This document shows positions 1 through 12,258 of a stretch of DNA of 64,000 nt, in pieces. The notes beneath the pieces were generated by a model. That model saw only the letters and a program-made list of their open reading frames with translations, was not told the origin of the DNA and searched no databases. Each line of letters starts with the position of its first letter. Position 1 is the first letter of the stretch. Where the stretch lies: contig CM043945.1 in assembly GCA_014529385.2 (NCBI GenBank), positions 95,947,612 through 96,011,611 of the forward strand, given 5' to 3'. The DNA is from Adiantum capillus-veneris (taxonomy: Eukaryota; Streptophyta; Polypodiopsida; Polypodiales; Pteridaceae). Made by a program: the position numbers and the translations under genes.

Positions 1-3
1 CTA

Positions 4-1851
4 GTGAGACAGAAGAAGAAGGGCACGTTGCAGGGTGCCCCCATGTTCACTCTTTCACCTCCCTCTAACCCCATGAGAAACCTAATACCTGATGAATTGG
101 ATGAGGAGGAACAAGCAGCAGTCAAGGAAGAATTTGTTGTTACAGCGCCAGCTTTGGAAAGAGCTTCAAAACCTATGGAAGCATACACTGACCCTTTCAT
201 TCCACATAGACGATTGGAACCAATGTTAGATGGGACTCATCAGAAAGTTTGGGGTTTTGGAAATTATGCCCTACTTGCCCCCATCAATGAGAAATTCCTA
301 CTTACCCTTCTCAATGATAAGGACAAAGAGGTAGCAAGAATCGGCCTGCAACAAATCCTCATGACAAATTCTTCAAATATCATTGAGCCCTATCTTATTG
401 GATGCCCCTTCACCATGGCACAATTTGAGACACAGAGATGCCCCATAACTCTCGGATGTGTCTTAGGTGTTAAAGGAGTTATATCCCTAACTGGGAGGGA
501 CCCTAGCTATACTACACAGCTATGGAACATTCACCGCCCCTTCATCAAATGTGGGTGTGATTTCAATGGTGAAGGTGACCAATGCAGAGACGGCAACGTT
601 CTTTGGTTTGATCATGCTATATGGCTAATAATGTTTAAAGTTGCTTCATTTTTTCCAGCTGACTCCTTGAAGAAATCCACCCTCAAATTCTTGAAATGGG
701 TATCCACTGAAGGGCAAGAAGGAATCAAAGCACTTCTCATTCACCATATGTACAGAGCAAGACTCAAAGTCTACATCAAGTAAGATGCCTTATTTCAACA
801 AACCCCTCTTGATGCTTCAAATAATGAAATGGAGGCCTTCCTTCAAAAAGTTGTGCTGCTTACCCGAGAGTTTAGCTCTGACTCTAGGCATGGCAAGAGA
901 GGACGAGTTGATCAAGGCCGAGGTAGACCAAGGAAGGGTCAAAACCCGAGATACTTGACTCAACCACCTACTACCCCCCCTTGGAACCCAGTCTTCTCTC
1001 CCTCTGAATCTTCTGCCAGTTATTCTACTATTAACCGCCCTATGGTGCAAGCTACTAGACCATCCCCTACTACCCCTTGCTTTACCCCTACCCCTACTGC
1101 TACTTCTCGGGCTCGCTCTGCTATCACCTCAGGTTGTGCCCCTAGTGCTAAGAATCTGATGTATTTCTAATGATTGCAGGATGTTATCAAGGATGAAGTT
1201 GGTAGATTTTGTCTGGTATCCAGTCAACCAGCCAAGTGTCGTACCTTCGTACATCTTACCTACAGAAATGCCTTTATGGATGTAAGGTCTATCCATGCCT
1301 TTTTTGGCCTTTTTTTGTATGGAGTAGATATTCCAACTAATGAGCTTTGGGACAAACTTTGTTTTGGTTGGTCCTTTATGGACCCCGTTAAACTACAGAT
1401 ATGCAATGCTAAGGAAGTTTTTTCTGCTACTGAATTTCACCTATGTCAGTGCAATGATGCTACACCCGGTTATTTGAACAGTCTAAAGCATGTACTATTT
1501 TTTGATCTCAAGTACATTGAAGATCAGAATATGAGAAACATTCTCATGAAAGGGCTTAATCATATTCCCTCCCAACCATTGTGCAAACATATTGCCATAA
1601 ATGAACTATGGATTTGTCTTTCTAGCATATTTAAAAGTGGCATCTTACCCCTACCTCCCCATCTTCAAGAAGATAGGAGCAAAAACCTATTTTGGGCATA
1701 CTGTGAAACTACACTACCATCCAAACACTCTACAAAACTGATTGTCCCTATGGATCGACATATTGATGCCCTCAAAAGCAAGTATTTCATTACATGCTTA
1801 GACAAAGCTGCCAATAACCCTGTATTCATATGCCAAACCTTCATGACTTAA
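4..1851 (+). pseudogene. N-terminal polyprotein region of an unclassified retroelement
   Basis: One reading frame runs through this stretch, broken only by TAA at 781-783 and TAA/TGA at 1168-1173. The first ~260 residues match no family I know; they hold conserved-looking Cys/Trp positions (for example CGCDFNGEGDQC). Residues from about 829 on form a basic and Pro/Ser/Thr-rich linker with an AT-hook core (GRGRPRKG, near 910-940), a minor-groove DNA-binding motif. The part after 1174 leads into the reverse transcriptase downstream. The sequence just before 1181 (TTGCAG) resembles a splice acceptor, so the 1168-1173 stops might lie in an intron. The 5' end is cut by the window edge. The link to the RT is inferred from strand, spacing and near-continuous frame. 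Confidence 0.5.
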
Positions 1852-1949
1852 GAAGCCAAGAAGAGGCTAGCAGAATCTGATTTTTTGCCCATTCATATGC
1901 CCCATACTGACATTTTCCAAGCAATTGGTGATTTCCTCACCACGTATCA

Positions 1950-3138
1950 GTTAAAAACCCTCTCTCCTTACCCTACCTAACGGCTATTTATAAAGCCCAT
2001 AAAAACGCCTTTAGGTGGATCACATGTGGGTCTAATTGTTGTTTTTCAGAGGTTTCTTTGCTCTTAGCATGTATTCTCAAAACATGTGTCCCTTGCCTAA
2101 AAAATAGGGCACACTCACTCAACCAAAAAGCCTTATTATGCTGCAATATCAAGCTACAATCTTGGTGGGTTGTGGATTCACTTTATGAGGTTATCCTAAA
2201 TCTACCAAGAAAAGTAGACTCTGTATTTTCAGCCGATGTCAAAAAGTGCTATGAGAACATTCCCCATCAAGGCAGCATCGGAATCATTACCATTATGAAC
2301 TCCCTCATTAGCTATGTCTTTGATCAGTGTGGACCTTTCATCTCATTTAAAAATTTCCCAAGCAAATGTACAAGTGGAAGCTGGTCACAACAACCTTACA
2401 AAAATCAGTTATCCTTTGACAAAAGACAAGTCCTAAAACTAAACTCTTGGTTGATTAACAATATGTACATCCAATGTAATGGGAATGTCTACAGGCAGAT
2501 CAATGGAATCCCCATGGGATTGGCGTGCTCTCCCATTTGGTGTAACCTTTACCTACATGCATTGGAGTACAATTACATTAACTCAGTCTTAAAAGATCCT
2601 CTACATCGACATCACCTTCTCCAGCTAAAAACTCCCTTCAGGTTCTTTGATGATATTCTTTGGGTTAACAACAAGCAACCCAAGTATTTCACTATCACCA
2701 ACCCCATTTATCCTCCCTGCCTATCCATAGATGACAGCAGTACCATTTTTTTCAAAGGCAAAGGTATCAGCACAACTTTTCTTAGCATGAAGCTTGAAGT
2801 ACATCACGGGGAACTGCATAGATCCAGGATAGACAAAAGTCTGGTGGTTCCCGCCCATGTTCTAAAGTTTATCCACAGAGGTAGCAATAGACCTTCTAAC
2901 TAGTCTCACAAAGTCATATTATCCCAAATCAAACCCATCATCTTTTGTAACCACTCTATAGAACAAACCTGCTTTGATATAAAAACCCTTGTACAAGCCT
3001 TTTGTCTGAATGGCTTCGAGAGAATTAGACTATGGAGAATCATCTACCAATACTTATAATCCATAGAAAATCTACAATCATGTATAGACTTCAAAAAAAT
3101 CAACTTATGCCTCAAAGGGTGGGCACTAGGTCCCTAAT
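1950..3138 (+). pseudogene. Penelope-like / unclassified reverse transcriptase
   Basis: Encodes an RT with recognisable motifs in order: a K-x-H-K fingers motif (YKAHKN, about 1989), motif A with a catalytic Asp (SADVKKCYENIPHQG, about 2229), motif B (GIPMGLACSP, about 2505) and motif C with the Asp pair (FRFFDDILW, about 2640). The 'NIPH' after motif A and the 'IPMG..CSP' motif B are unlike LTR retrotransposon RTs and closer to Penelope-like elements and related stand-alone RTs. All three catalytic aspartates are present. The frame shifts by one relative to the upstream region near 1950, and a stop at 2901-2903 precedes about 75 more in-frame residues (thumb-like) to about 3138. I see no GIY-YIG endonuclease. 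RT identity is firm; the family name is not. Confidence 0.7.
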
Positions 3139-3153
3139 GGGGGCCTAGTGCCC
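3121..3153. other. Perfect 10-bp-stem hairpin after the RT gene
   Basis: The arms GGGCACTAGG (3121-3130) and CCTAGTGCCC (3144-3153) are exact complements around a 13-nt loop that itself begins TCC and ends GGG. It starts at the end of the RT reading frame, so it may be a 3' UTR structure of that element. A third half-copy (GGACCTAGTG) lies near 3183. Confidence 0.6.
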
Positions 3154-3908
3154 TTATTAGTGGACCCTCCTACAAACAAATTGGACCTAGTGTAAAAGAC
3201 GAGGTTTTTTCCACACACACCTCGGATTTGTTTTCCTATGGAAACTAAGGCTTAATATGAGTGGTTTTAATATCATAAGGGTGATTTTTGTCTGCCAGAG
3301 AGGAAGTACCACAAATCACCTTTACACACTTCCACTAGACCACTACGCCATGCAGCCTTACATGACGAGTATTGAAGCAAGGCTATATCAAAGAAGGTGA
3401 CCCTACCACCTCTCCCACGTCGCCCCTTGCTCCCACCACCCCACTCTACGTGAAAAAAAACCACCCCTGCCTACTTTTTCAAAAATGGAAGCTCTACAAA
3501 TCTATATGAAGGTAGCAGTGTGGGATGTTGAGAGCTTAAGTTTGCAGGACTTTGTGATTGGGCCATACCTCCCTCACCATTTCAATATGGAGCTCCCCAA
3601 TCAGGTATGGGCTTTCATCATAGGATTACCTCCCCATAAAATTTCTTGCCTTAAGCTATGGTGGACATCGATAACAAGTGTCCTTCATTAATGACACCTG
3701 CCTTCCACTTCTAACTCCTTTTTTGCTGTTGGTTGTGATGGTGGCATGTAAAATTTGAAGGACTTACCATATCTCGTATGCAAGTGGTGTAACGGGATTC
3801 TTTTTTCTTCCTTGATTGTACATTGCCCAAGTTACATGATAAATATACAGCTGCTGGATTTTTTTATAGATGATTGGCTGTTTTTTTGCTCTGATGGTTG
3901 AATTCCTC

Positions 3909-3948
<40 letters not shown>

Positions 3949-4580
3949 TGATGGTGTGAAGCAACGAACTCCATCTCCTTCTCCAAGCTTGAGAAGTTGA
4001 GAGCCTACACCAACAAATCTTGGCTATGGAATGCAAATCCAAGCAAGAGCCAAGCTTCAACGGCATGCTCATCTTCTCTACCATCTATATTACTATGCTA
4101 AGCTAAGCTACAAGAGTAATCTATGGTGAGGAAGGTACTTCTTTCTTGTATGTTACTTCTTCTTCATCTTCCCTACCCTCATTCCCAGCTAGCTCTCTCC
4201 ACCTTTGAAGGTGTTTGAGGTCTTGGGACTAAGACCAAGGACAAGCTAATGCTTTCATTAAGTTGATTAAGGGCATAATTTCGATGCAATGAAGATGGAT
4301 TAGGTCTTAAAGAACACAAAGCTTGTATTGTACCAAGTCTCTCATTATGGGAGAATCTATAATACAAAAGCCTTTTGGAGGGGGGACCGGCTCCAAGTAA
4401 ATTTGGTCCTCAACTGTTGTCAACTTCTCTAATTCTCTCTCTTGCAAAGTATTGTTAATGCCAAGCTAATTAGATATAATAAATATGTTGCTATCTATCA
4501 TCAAGTCTTATATTTATGCTCTTGAAGAATTATCTTCAAAATGATCACTATAGTTATTTTAATTCTGCTACTTTCCATGT
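3154..4580. other. Non-coding stretch with an (AC)18 tract and part of an LTR
   Basis: No supportable gene. A pure (AC)n tract lies at 3911-3946. The right part must contain the 5' LTR of the Ty3 element that begins after 4601, but I could not place the LTR's left end because no second LTR copy is visible. Confidence 0.4.
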
Positions 4581-4601
4581 TACAAGTCCAATTCCGTTAC
4601 A

Positions 4602-4614
4602 TTGGTATCAGAGC
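4602..4614 (+). other. Primer-binding site (initiator tRNA-Met)
   Basis: TTGGTATCAGAGC, complementary to the 3' end of plant initiator tRNA-Met, follows directly after a CA that would close the 5' LTR at 4601. It marks the start of the internal region of the Ty3 element whose gag begins near 5007. Confidence 0.8.
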
Positions 4615-5006
4615 TATTGGTTTCCCTTTTCTTGCTTAAGAAGAGAGGTCATTAAGTGTTCCACGAAAGGTTGGACTTGTTAATTGCAAGAGGGTAAGTG
4701 GGACAAGGATCTATTTTCTCGATGGGAAGAAGTTACTTAGAGGTACATCGTTGAGAACTATAGACTGAATAATGGAGTCTTTTGAGACTTGGCCTTTGGC
4801 TTAACCACTATTGAGCTAATAGAAAACTCGGTAGAAACCATAATCCATCGGGCACTATTAGACCCTCTCCACTACTCTTTGCAATCAACAATCTCTAAAC
4901 CAAGGGTGTGGTTGCTTGAGAGCTGATTTTCAAGAGTCGAGAAGGGTAGCAACTATGGTTTGAGGGTACCAAATCACAAAATACTACTTACATAAGTTTA
5001 ATTAGC

Positions 5007-8000
5007 ATGGGTGACAATGATAAAGAGAGTAGAATGAATGTTGATAACTTTGATTTTTCACATGAAGGTGCTACTGCACCCATGCTTGTGAACTACCTTG
5101 TCACTAGGCTGCAACAAGCTATGGGCAAGCTATGGGCAACCCTGCCCTATAAGCCAGTTACCCAACAACTTTGCAGCTATGGACTCCTTTCAAACTCCCC
5201 AAGACGAGAGAGAGCTTAGGAAGCCTCTTAATGAGATTTCCAAAAGAAGACTTTCTCCAGTGCAGGAAGAAGAAGAGGAAACCATTGAAAGAGAAAAAAG
5301 TGATTTGGAGAATGTGGCTCCACAAAGACAGTAGTATCAATGATTACCAACTCCTCCTAAGAGGAAATGATCACCGCATAATCCTTCTCCTCGTCATCCT
5401 GACAAGAATGGAGGAACCAAAGGAAGAAAAAGACGAGAAAGAGGTCACCCTCTTCTCCATCTTCATCATCTTCCTCCTCTCTCGATGAAAGCAGCGGCTA
5501 TTCTCCTAAAAAATACAAGAGGAGAGGACATCGCAAGTCCCATGCTACTTGGAAAAGGTCTTACAAGTTAAAGAAGTTTAAGGAGGGAGGAAAGAGCATC
5601 TCTTTTATCACCTATGATGGCACCTTTGGTGCTACAAACAAAGTTTTGGCCTTCATCCAACAGTTCGATGCAGCCTTTGGAGATGAGGGCTTCATAGAGT
5701 TCTCCAAGCTACACCATGTAGCTTTGCACTTCCACAAGTCTGCCCGTCAATGGTGGGCTAGTCTTCATGGGAATGGCGAAGCCCCAAGAACATGGAAAAC
5801 TCTACGAGTTTCCATAATGAAGAAATTCCTTGCAAGCGATGCCAAGGACAAAGTGCTCACCGAATGGCAAAGTAGGATAGACTTCATCGAGCAAAAGAAA
5901 CAATTTTGTGTGGGATTACCTTAAGAAATGATCGAGTATGTCAACTCACAATGGCCTAGCACTATCACCGAAGTCATTCACCACACTATGGTTTCTTCAG
6001 GGATCAATTTCCAACAAGGGGTGAGAAGAAATTTCAAGCCCATGGAAAACAAGGATCTAAATGAAGCTAAAGGAAAGAGCAATGCTCAAAAATCTTCCCA
6101 AGGCAACACCAACAACAACAAGGCCAAGGAGAAAGGAGCTTACAAAGGTAAAAATAAGCTCTCTTCTGAAGAATTAGAGGCCTTTCATAAAGACCATAAA
6201 TGCTTTAAGTGTGGGAAGCAAGGACATGGTTATCGTTCTTGCCCCAAAAGAAATTTACGCAATGACACTCCTAGAGCTTCCATGGTTGAAGCTCCAAAAG
6301 AGGATACTCATTGCAAAGGCTCAACCCTTTCCTATGCTTGGGGAAAGGTGAGGAAGCATGATTCCCTTATTCTCTTTGACCCTGGCTCTACTCACAACTT
6401 TATATCAAAGGAGTTGGGCACCAAGCTGGCATACAAGATTTCAAGATGGAAGATATGGTCACTGCTGATGGAGATTTCAAGGGACAACAAGCCTCCATCA
6501 TGCCCTTAATTGGGAAGTTGAGGGTTCATGTCCAAAGCTATGTCGAAAAAGAAGAATTTCTTTATTTCACCTCTTTAACAAGAGGACGATATCCTAGGGG
6601 TACCATGGTTCAATCGCATAGCTGCCAACATAAAGTTTTGTGAAAGGAGAATCTACTTCACCTACAGGGAAAAGAGCATGTATATAGATGCTAATAAGTG
6701 TGGTCGTACTATACCACTTGTAAATTCATCTTCTTTTGATAGTCAATAAAAAATTGGGTTTTTGCGTACATGATTTTTGTCAAAGAAACCACTAATGACC
6801 CTAATGTTTTAGGTAAAGATGATAGAAATCAAGAGGAATTAGAGTTGTCTAATTTCTTAAATGTATTCCAAGATGTTTTTATCGAAGACATCCCTGGAGA
6901 GCTACCTCCAAAATGAGGGGATGATGACCATAACATAGAGCTTCTACCTGGGAGATCACCACCTAATAAGTCTCCTTATAGAGCTTCACAAGCTTAACAA
7001 GAGGGGATTATGAGGCAAGTGCATGAACTAGTAGATAAAGGGACGGTGAGGCCTAGTTCCTCTCCCTTTTGTTCACTAGTCCTTCTAGTGCAAAAGAAAT
7101 ATGGCACATACCGCATGTGTGTGGAGTATCGAGCACTAAACCGTATCACTATCAAAAACAGGTTTCTGTACCACGGGTAGAAGATCTATAAGCTACAAAG
7201 CTCGACCTACTTCAGTCGAATTGACCTTAAAAGTGGCTATCATCAAATAAGGATAGTGAATGAATATATCATAAAGACCGCGTTTCACACAACGTTTGGT
7301 ATTTATGAATATCTTGTCATGCCTTTTGGCTTGACAAATGCTCCAGCCACGTTCAACTGCCTGATGGAGAAAATCTTTCTACCCTACCGTATGTTTAGTG
7401 GAGTGTTCTTTGATGATATCACCATCTACTCCAAATCCATTGAGGAGCATAAGCAACACCTCCAGGTAATTTTTCAAGCTTTGAGGGAGAATAAACTTTT
7501 CATTAATCCAAAGAAGAGTGAATTTTTCCTTCAAGAGATTCAATACTTAGGTCACATTATCTCTTAAGATGGTATCCGTATGGATTTAACAAAGTTAGAG
7601 GTAATAAACGGATGGCCTAACCCAAGGAATCTATATGAGCTAAGAAGATTTATTGGTATGTGTGCATACTATAGACGCTTTATAGCTAAGTACTCCCAAA
7701 TAGAGAGACCATTCAATGATTTGACAAAGAAGAATGTTAAGTACGTTTGGTCTGCCAAGGAGAAAAATGCTTTTGATAAGCTTAAAGAAAAGCTTATATC
7801 TCAACCTGTGCTTATACTTTTGAACCTCTCAAAACCATTTGAGGTCCAATGTGATGCTTGTGGAGATTGCCTTGGAGCAGTCTTGCTTCAAGAAGGGCAT
7901 GCCATAGCATATGAGAGTCGAAGACTCAATTCTCATGAGCGTGTCTTGGGCATCTACAAAAAGAAGCTACTAGTTTTCCTACATGCCCTTGATACATGGA

Positions 8001-8280
8001 AGCACTACCTTTTGGGGACTCCATTCATCCTACCAACGGATCACCAAAGTGTTAAGTACTCTCCGACAAACAAATGAGGTGGGAAAATTTTCTTTCTCAA
8101 TTCAATTTTCATATTGCTCACATTGCTGGCAAGCACAATCAAGTAGCTGCTACCATCAATTAAGTTCACCCTCTATGCTCACAAAGTAACCTCGCAAAAG
8201 TGCTTTCTCTAATTTTCCTAATTCCACTGCTCTCAAAGTTCATAGGCCATTTCCATTACATGCTTTCATGGTCAAACACA
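5007..8280 (+). pseudogene. Ty3/Gypsy gag-pro-RT-RNase H, degraded
   Basis: Domains occur in the normal order. Gag probably starts at ATG 5007. The retrotransposon gag domain is at 5646-5924 (ARQWWASL), the CCHC zinc knuckle near 6200 (CFKCGKQGHGYRSC) and the protease motif FDPGSTHNFIS near 6375. RT motifs run from about 6860, with MPFGLTNAPATF near 7320 and the catalytic FFDDI near 7408. The RT/RNase H connection with RFIGMCAYYRRFI follows near 7645 and RNase H (CDACGDCLGAVL) near 7850. Several stops are single C-to-T changes from codons usual at that place (TAA 5922-5924, TAA 7565-7567), and there are small indels around 7170 and 8070. The integrase is absent: similarity fades after about 8200. 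The piece at 13503 could be the lost 3' end of this element, which I cannot prove. Confidence 0.85.
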
Positions 8281-8312
8281 AGCTCAAACTGAGCTCCATA
8301 CAAATAATGATG

Positions 8313-8663
8313 CTATGTCTTCGAGGAAAACTCTATTACATAGAGTCTGCGTTCATAATCAGAGTAGTTTTGCTGTGTAGAATCAAGCTTTCTTGCTTTC
8401 AAATGCAATTGGTCTTCCCTCCTATAGAAGGACTGCTCCAATAGCATGATTATTGGCATCCTTTCTAAAACAAATGGCTTGGAAGGATCCATAATAGCTA
8501 GAATATGAGTTTTAGCTAATGCGTCCTTGAGAGCATCAAAACTTTGTTGCTGAGCGAGGCTCCACTGAAAGGTTTTTCCCTTGTCTTTCAGCTGGTCCAT
8601 CATCGACACAGCAATGTGAGTATAGCCTTTAACAAACCTTCGATAAAAACCTACAAGTCCCAA
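8313..8663 (-). pseudogene. Ty3/Gypsy RT-RNase H connection fragment
   Basis: The minus strand encodes the segment joining RT to RNase H: GFYRRFVKGYTHIA, then FQWSLAQQQSFDALKDAL, then the start of RNase H (MDPSKPFVLE) and QQNYSDYERRLYVIEF. It is a different element from the plus-strand Ty3 next to it: opposite strand and different residues. It has no LTR and is truncated on both sides. Confidence 0.8.
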
Positions 8664-8837
8664 GAAAATCTATAACTCTTCGAGATTTCTGAGAGAAGGC
8701 CACCTGCCATATGGCATATGAGAGATACCTCTCCCCAGGGGTCTATGCACAAAATACATAAAATTTCAATATACATCAGAGTTGTGGAAGAATTTGCATA
8801 GGGGAGGAGTTCTAAACACCCGACCTAGCATGGAGTT

Positions 8838-8882
<45 letters not shown>

Positions 8883-9860
8883 GTGGAGGGTGAAATAGAG
8901 TTCACAAACACATGAGAATGACAAGAGAGAATCTTTAAACGCCCCATCTAAATGAACCAGGTAACCATGTATTGATGCAATAACAAAATCTGGATATATC
9001 ATAACATAAAAAATATAAAATGACTAGCAGAGCACTGGACCCTATGTAGGGATTAACCGGTCCACCCATCCACTTCCACTCTACTATGGACAAAGATAAT
9101 TTCACTTTGTCGAGAGCGAGCCAGACACCTCCAACCTACCTGATCCAGACATTCCTAACAGGGCTAATGATTATGCATTGGATATACGGGAGATCAAGGT
9201 AGTGAACAGGAAAATCATGCCTCAACCTCTGGTGGTCATGAAGAAAGAAGCAGATATGTTGCCCATAGGCAAAAGAGAGAGGGAAGGCTATGCCGCTTCC
9301 AGTCTTTCTCTTGGCTTTCACATCTTCACCCTCTTTGCATCTTCACCCTCAAAAAGAAAGGAAAAGAGAAAGAGGGTGAAGATGAAAGAGAAGACCTCGG
9401 ACGGTTTGAAATGGCAGATTTACCTTTGGGAGAAGGCCAAACAACTTACAGTTTGAAGGAAGACCTAATTGGGAGGAAAGTAGATTGTAATTTTGGACAA
9501 TTGATGAATATGGTACCCAAACTCAAGAGGTAGTGAAAGTCATTAGTGAATCCAAAGAAAGAGCCAAAGCATGGACAAGTCAGAGTGTTGGCTGTGGGAG
9601 AGTTACCCAACATTTGTCCTGTGGTGAACACTTGGCACAAAGGTGTGAGCATGGGACACTGCAACGCCTACCATCTTCTCATGTAGAAACTCTTTCTATC
9701 TCCCTCTTATTTTGACGATTGTCTATTTTTTTAAATTTAATTTTTTTACCATCGTTTTCACCAACAAGCACGAGTCATTGGTGTATAATAGGCACATCAA
9801 ATACTTCCATGGTTTGTTCTGAATCCAACCACTACAAGTCCCCCAACCTCATACACACAA
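8664..9860. other. Intergenic stretch, no gene seen; (AG)n at 8839-8879
   Basis: An uninterrupted (AG)n tract of about 20 units sits at 8839-8879. The short reading frames here have no recognisable motifs or family resemblance. Confidence 0.5.
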
Positions 9861-9861
9861 C

Positions 9862-9963
<102 letters not shown>

Positions 9964-10139
9964 CGTGGGTATTCCTCTCTGCAATCCGACTCTCTCTCTC
10001 TCTCTCTCTGCCCCTCGTTGTTGCAGTGCACCTGCACACCAACCTGCATGCATGTGAGGGTGTGTGTGTTCTCTCTCATGCTCCTAGAGTGAGGGCTCGC
10101 CCCCCCTTGAATAGGGATCTTGTTTGACTTTTGGAACTC

Positions 10140-10360
10140 CTCAAGCCCCTCAAGAACCTTAGTCATGGAGCACCTTAGCACCTTAGTCACTAAGCACCTC
10201 AAGCATCTCAAGCACCTTAAGCACCTTAGTCAGCAAGCACGACAAGCACCTCAAGCACGTTAGTCAGCAAGCACAACAAGACCACAATCATCTTAGTTAG
10301 CAAGCACCTCAACCTCACCTTAGTGAGCAAGCACGACAAGCACCTCAAGCTTGTGTCGGG
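10140..10360. repeat. Degenerate minisatellite built on 'AAGCACCTTAGTCA'
   Basis: Repeated variants of 'caagcacctcaagcaccttagtcagcaagcac' words, irregular in length and order. It is not coding on either strand as far as I can see. Confidence 0.7.
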
Positions 10361-10463
10361 TTCCCACCTCAAGCACAAAGCTAGCTTGCCTAAGGTCAAA
10401 GGACTTTTAACATTAACCTTTGGAGCTCTTTGATGAAGCTAACCCTAAGGTCTTTAAGCTCCA

Positions 10464-11455
10464 TTAGCTAGCATTTCTCTTTGACTCTTCATCTAACCTC
10501 TCAAGGATATATAAACGCTCACTAAAGGGTTTACCATCCCAACCTTCTTGTGAAGCTACCCGTAGACTAGGAATTACAAACTCCCATGGCATAACTTCTT
10601 CTTGGCCATATACCATCTTGAATGGTGTACAATTAATAGCCACTTTGTAAGCAGTACAATAAGCCCATAGATGTGATGTCAGGTTTAAATCCCAATCTGT
10701 GTGATGAGTCTCCATTGTTTTGGTCAAGATAGAAATTAAAGTCTTGTTAGTGCTCTCAACTTGGCCATTTGCCTGTGGATAATAAGGTGTAGACTTATGG
10801 TGGGCTATCATGAAGTTTGTCGTGAATTTATTTATCACTTCATTTATAAAATGAGTGCCATTATCACTCACAATTTCAAAGGGACAACCAAATCGCGTAA
10901 TAATGTTCTCAAAGAGAAACTCAGCGGTTGACCTTGCATCAGCCTTGCATGTCGCCTTAGCTTCTGCCCAGTTTTTCACATAGTCAGTGGCAACAATAAT
11001 TTATCGAGATTGAGTGTTACAAGCTGCTAGACTAATTGGGCCTACAAAGTCTAAACCCCATTTTTCAAATGGTTGAGTCACTTTAATAGGATGTAATGGC
11101 ATCTTATCCTTCCGTTGTGTGATCTTGTAACGTTGGCATTCATCACACCCTTTTGCAAAAAGTGATGGATCCTTGAATAAGGTAGGCCACCAATAGCCTA
11201 ATTGCAACACCTTTCTAGCAGTTAGTTCCCCTAAAAAATGTCCTCCGCCTATACCCATGTGGGCTTCTTGCAATATGTATAAATACTCATCCTCACGAGC
11301 ACAACATCTAAGAATATCGTCCTTCCCTAGCTTGTAGAGAGTTCCTGCAATTGAAGAATAAGGTTCGCATTTCTTTAATAGTTTTTGAGCTATATTCTTA
11401 CAAATCTCTTTGGGTGGAGAAACATTAACTAAAAACTTCACAATCTTCTCACTCT
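10464..11455 (-). pseudogene. Ty3/Gypsy integrase
   Basis: One minus-strand frame carries the HHCC zinc-binding domain (AHMGIGGGH then CDECQRYK, about 11265-11130) and the DDE catalytic core: the first Asp in GLDFVGPI (about 11055), the second in VSDNGTHF (about 10875), and the Glu in QANGQVESTNK (about 10770). All three catalytic residues are present. A single TAA at about 11001-11003 replaces what is normally Tyr in this position of the family, splitting the frame. RT and RNase H are missing upstream, where it abuts a Copia fragment near 11465. Integrase identity is firm; the element is dead. Confidence 0.9.
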
Positions 11456-11475
11456 ATTCAGGCATGGTCTCGGTC

Positions 11476-12258
11476 CTATGAGCTTACATTATTGTCTCTA
11501 GTACATGACAACAACGACTGAGCAGAATCTTCCACAAACACAACATCCCGTGAAACCAAGATACAATTTGTTTGCGGATGATACAACCTGTATCCTTTGA
11601 TTTTAGTACTATAACCAACAAAAATACATTTGGTAGCGTTATCATCCAATTTTTTGCGCTGCGTTTGTTGCACCAAAGCATATGCCAAATAATAAAAAAC
11701 ACGCATGTGCTCAATAGAAGGCTTTCTCTCATGCCATGCTTTATATGGAGTCATAGAGTGCAAAGGTTTTATAGGACACCTATTAAGTACATAAGTGGCA
11801 CACATAATAGCCTCAAGCCAAAACGAATGCGGCAAAGCGTGACTTTTGACCATACATTGTGCCATTTTCATAAGTGACCTGTTTTCCTCTCAGCAACACC
11901 ATTTTGTTGAGGCATATAAGGTACTATACACTGGTGTTTTATCCCACGACTAGACAAAAATGCATTAAATTCATGAGACATATACTCACCCTTTCGATCA
12001 GAACGGAGGGTGCCCATAGTATATTTCAAGACATTTTTAGCCATAGTCAAAAATTGTTTCAAGCACATAAACACTTCGGACTTAGCATTAAGCGGATATA
12101 CCCATGCATGCCTGGAGTAATTATCAATGAAAGTCATGAAGTAAAGGTGATTGCCCAAGGACAGAGTTTGCATGGGCCCACAAACATCACTATGTACAAG
12201 ATGCAACCTGCATGTGGTCCTAATTGAACCATCCTTTGGAAGCTTAGAATGCTGCATC
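11476..12258 (-). pseudogene. Ty1/Copia integrase fragment, relative of the complete Copia
   Basis: Encodes the Copia integrase core (LVHSDVCGPMQTLSLG, FIDNYSRHAWVYPL, then PQQNGVAERK) and its C-terminal part (WLEAIMCATYVLNRCP, RVFYYLAYALV, FVGYSTKIKGYRLY). It aligns closely with 19963-20745 of the complete Copia element, so both belong to one family. It is useful as an outgroup: at 12252-12254 it keeps CAG where the complete element has TAG (19964-19966), and it keeps the frame where the complete element has a 1-nt deletion near 20066. It is cut at 12258 by the LTR of another Copia element. A frameshift separates its two reading frames near 11870. Confidence 0.9.

Noticed and set aside
10140-10360. 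CRISPR-like array
   Set aside because: Irregular units without unique spacers in a plant nuclear context; the 27984-28355 and 55711-55929 arrays are contiguous tandem repeats.
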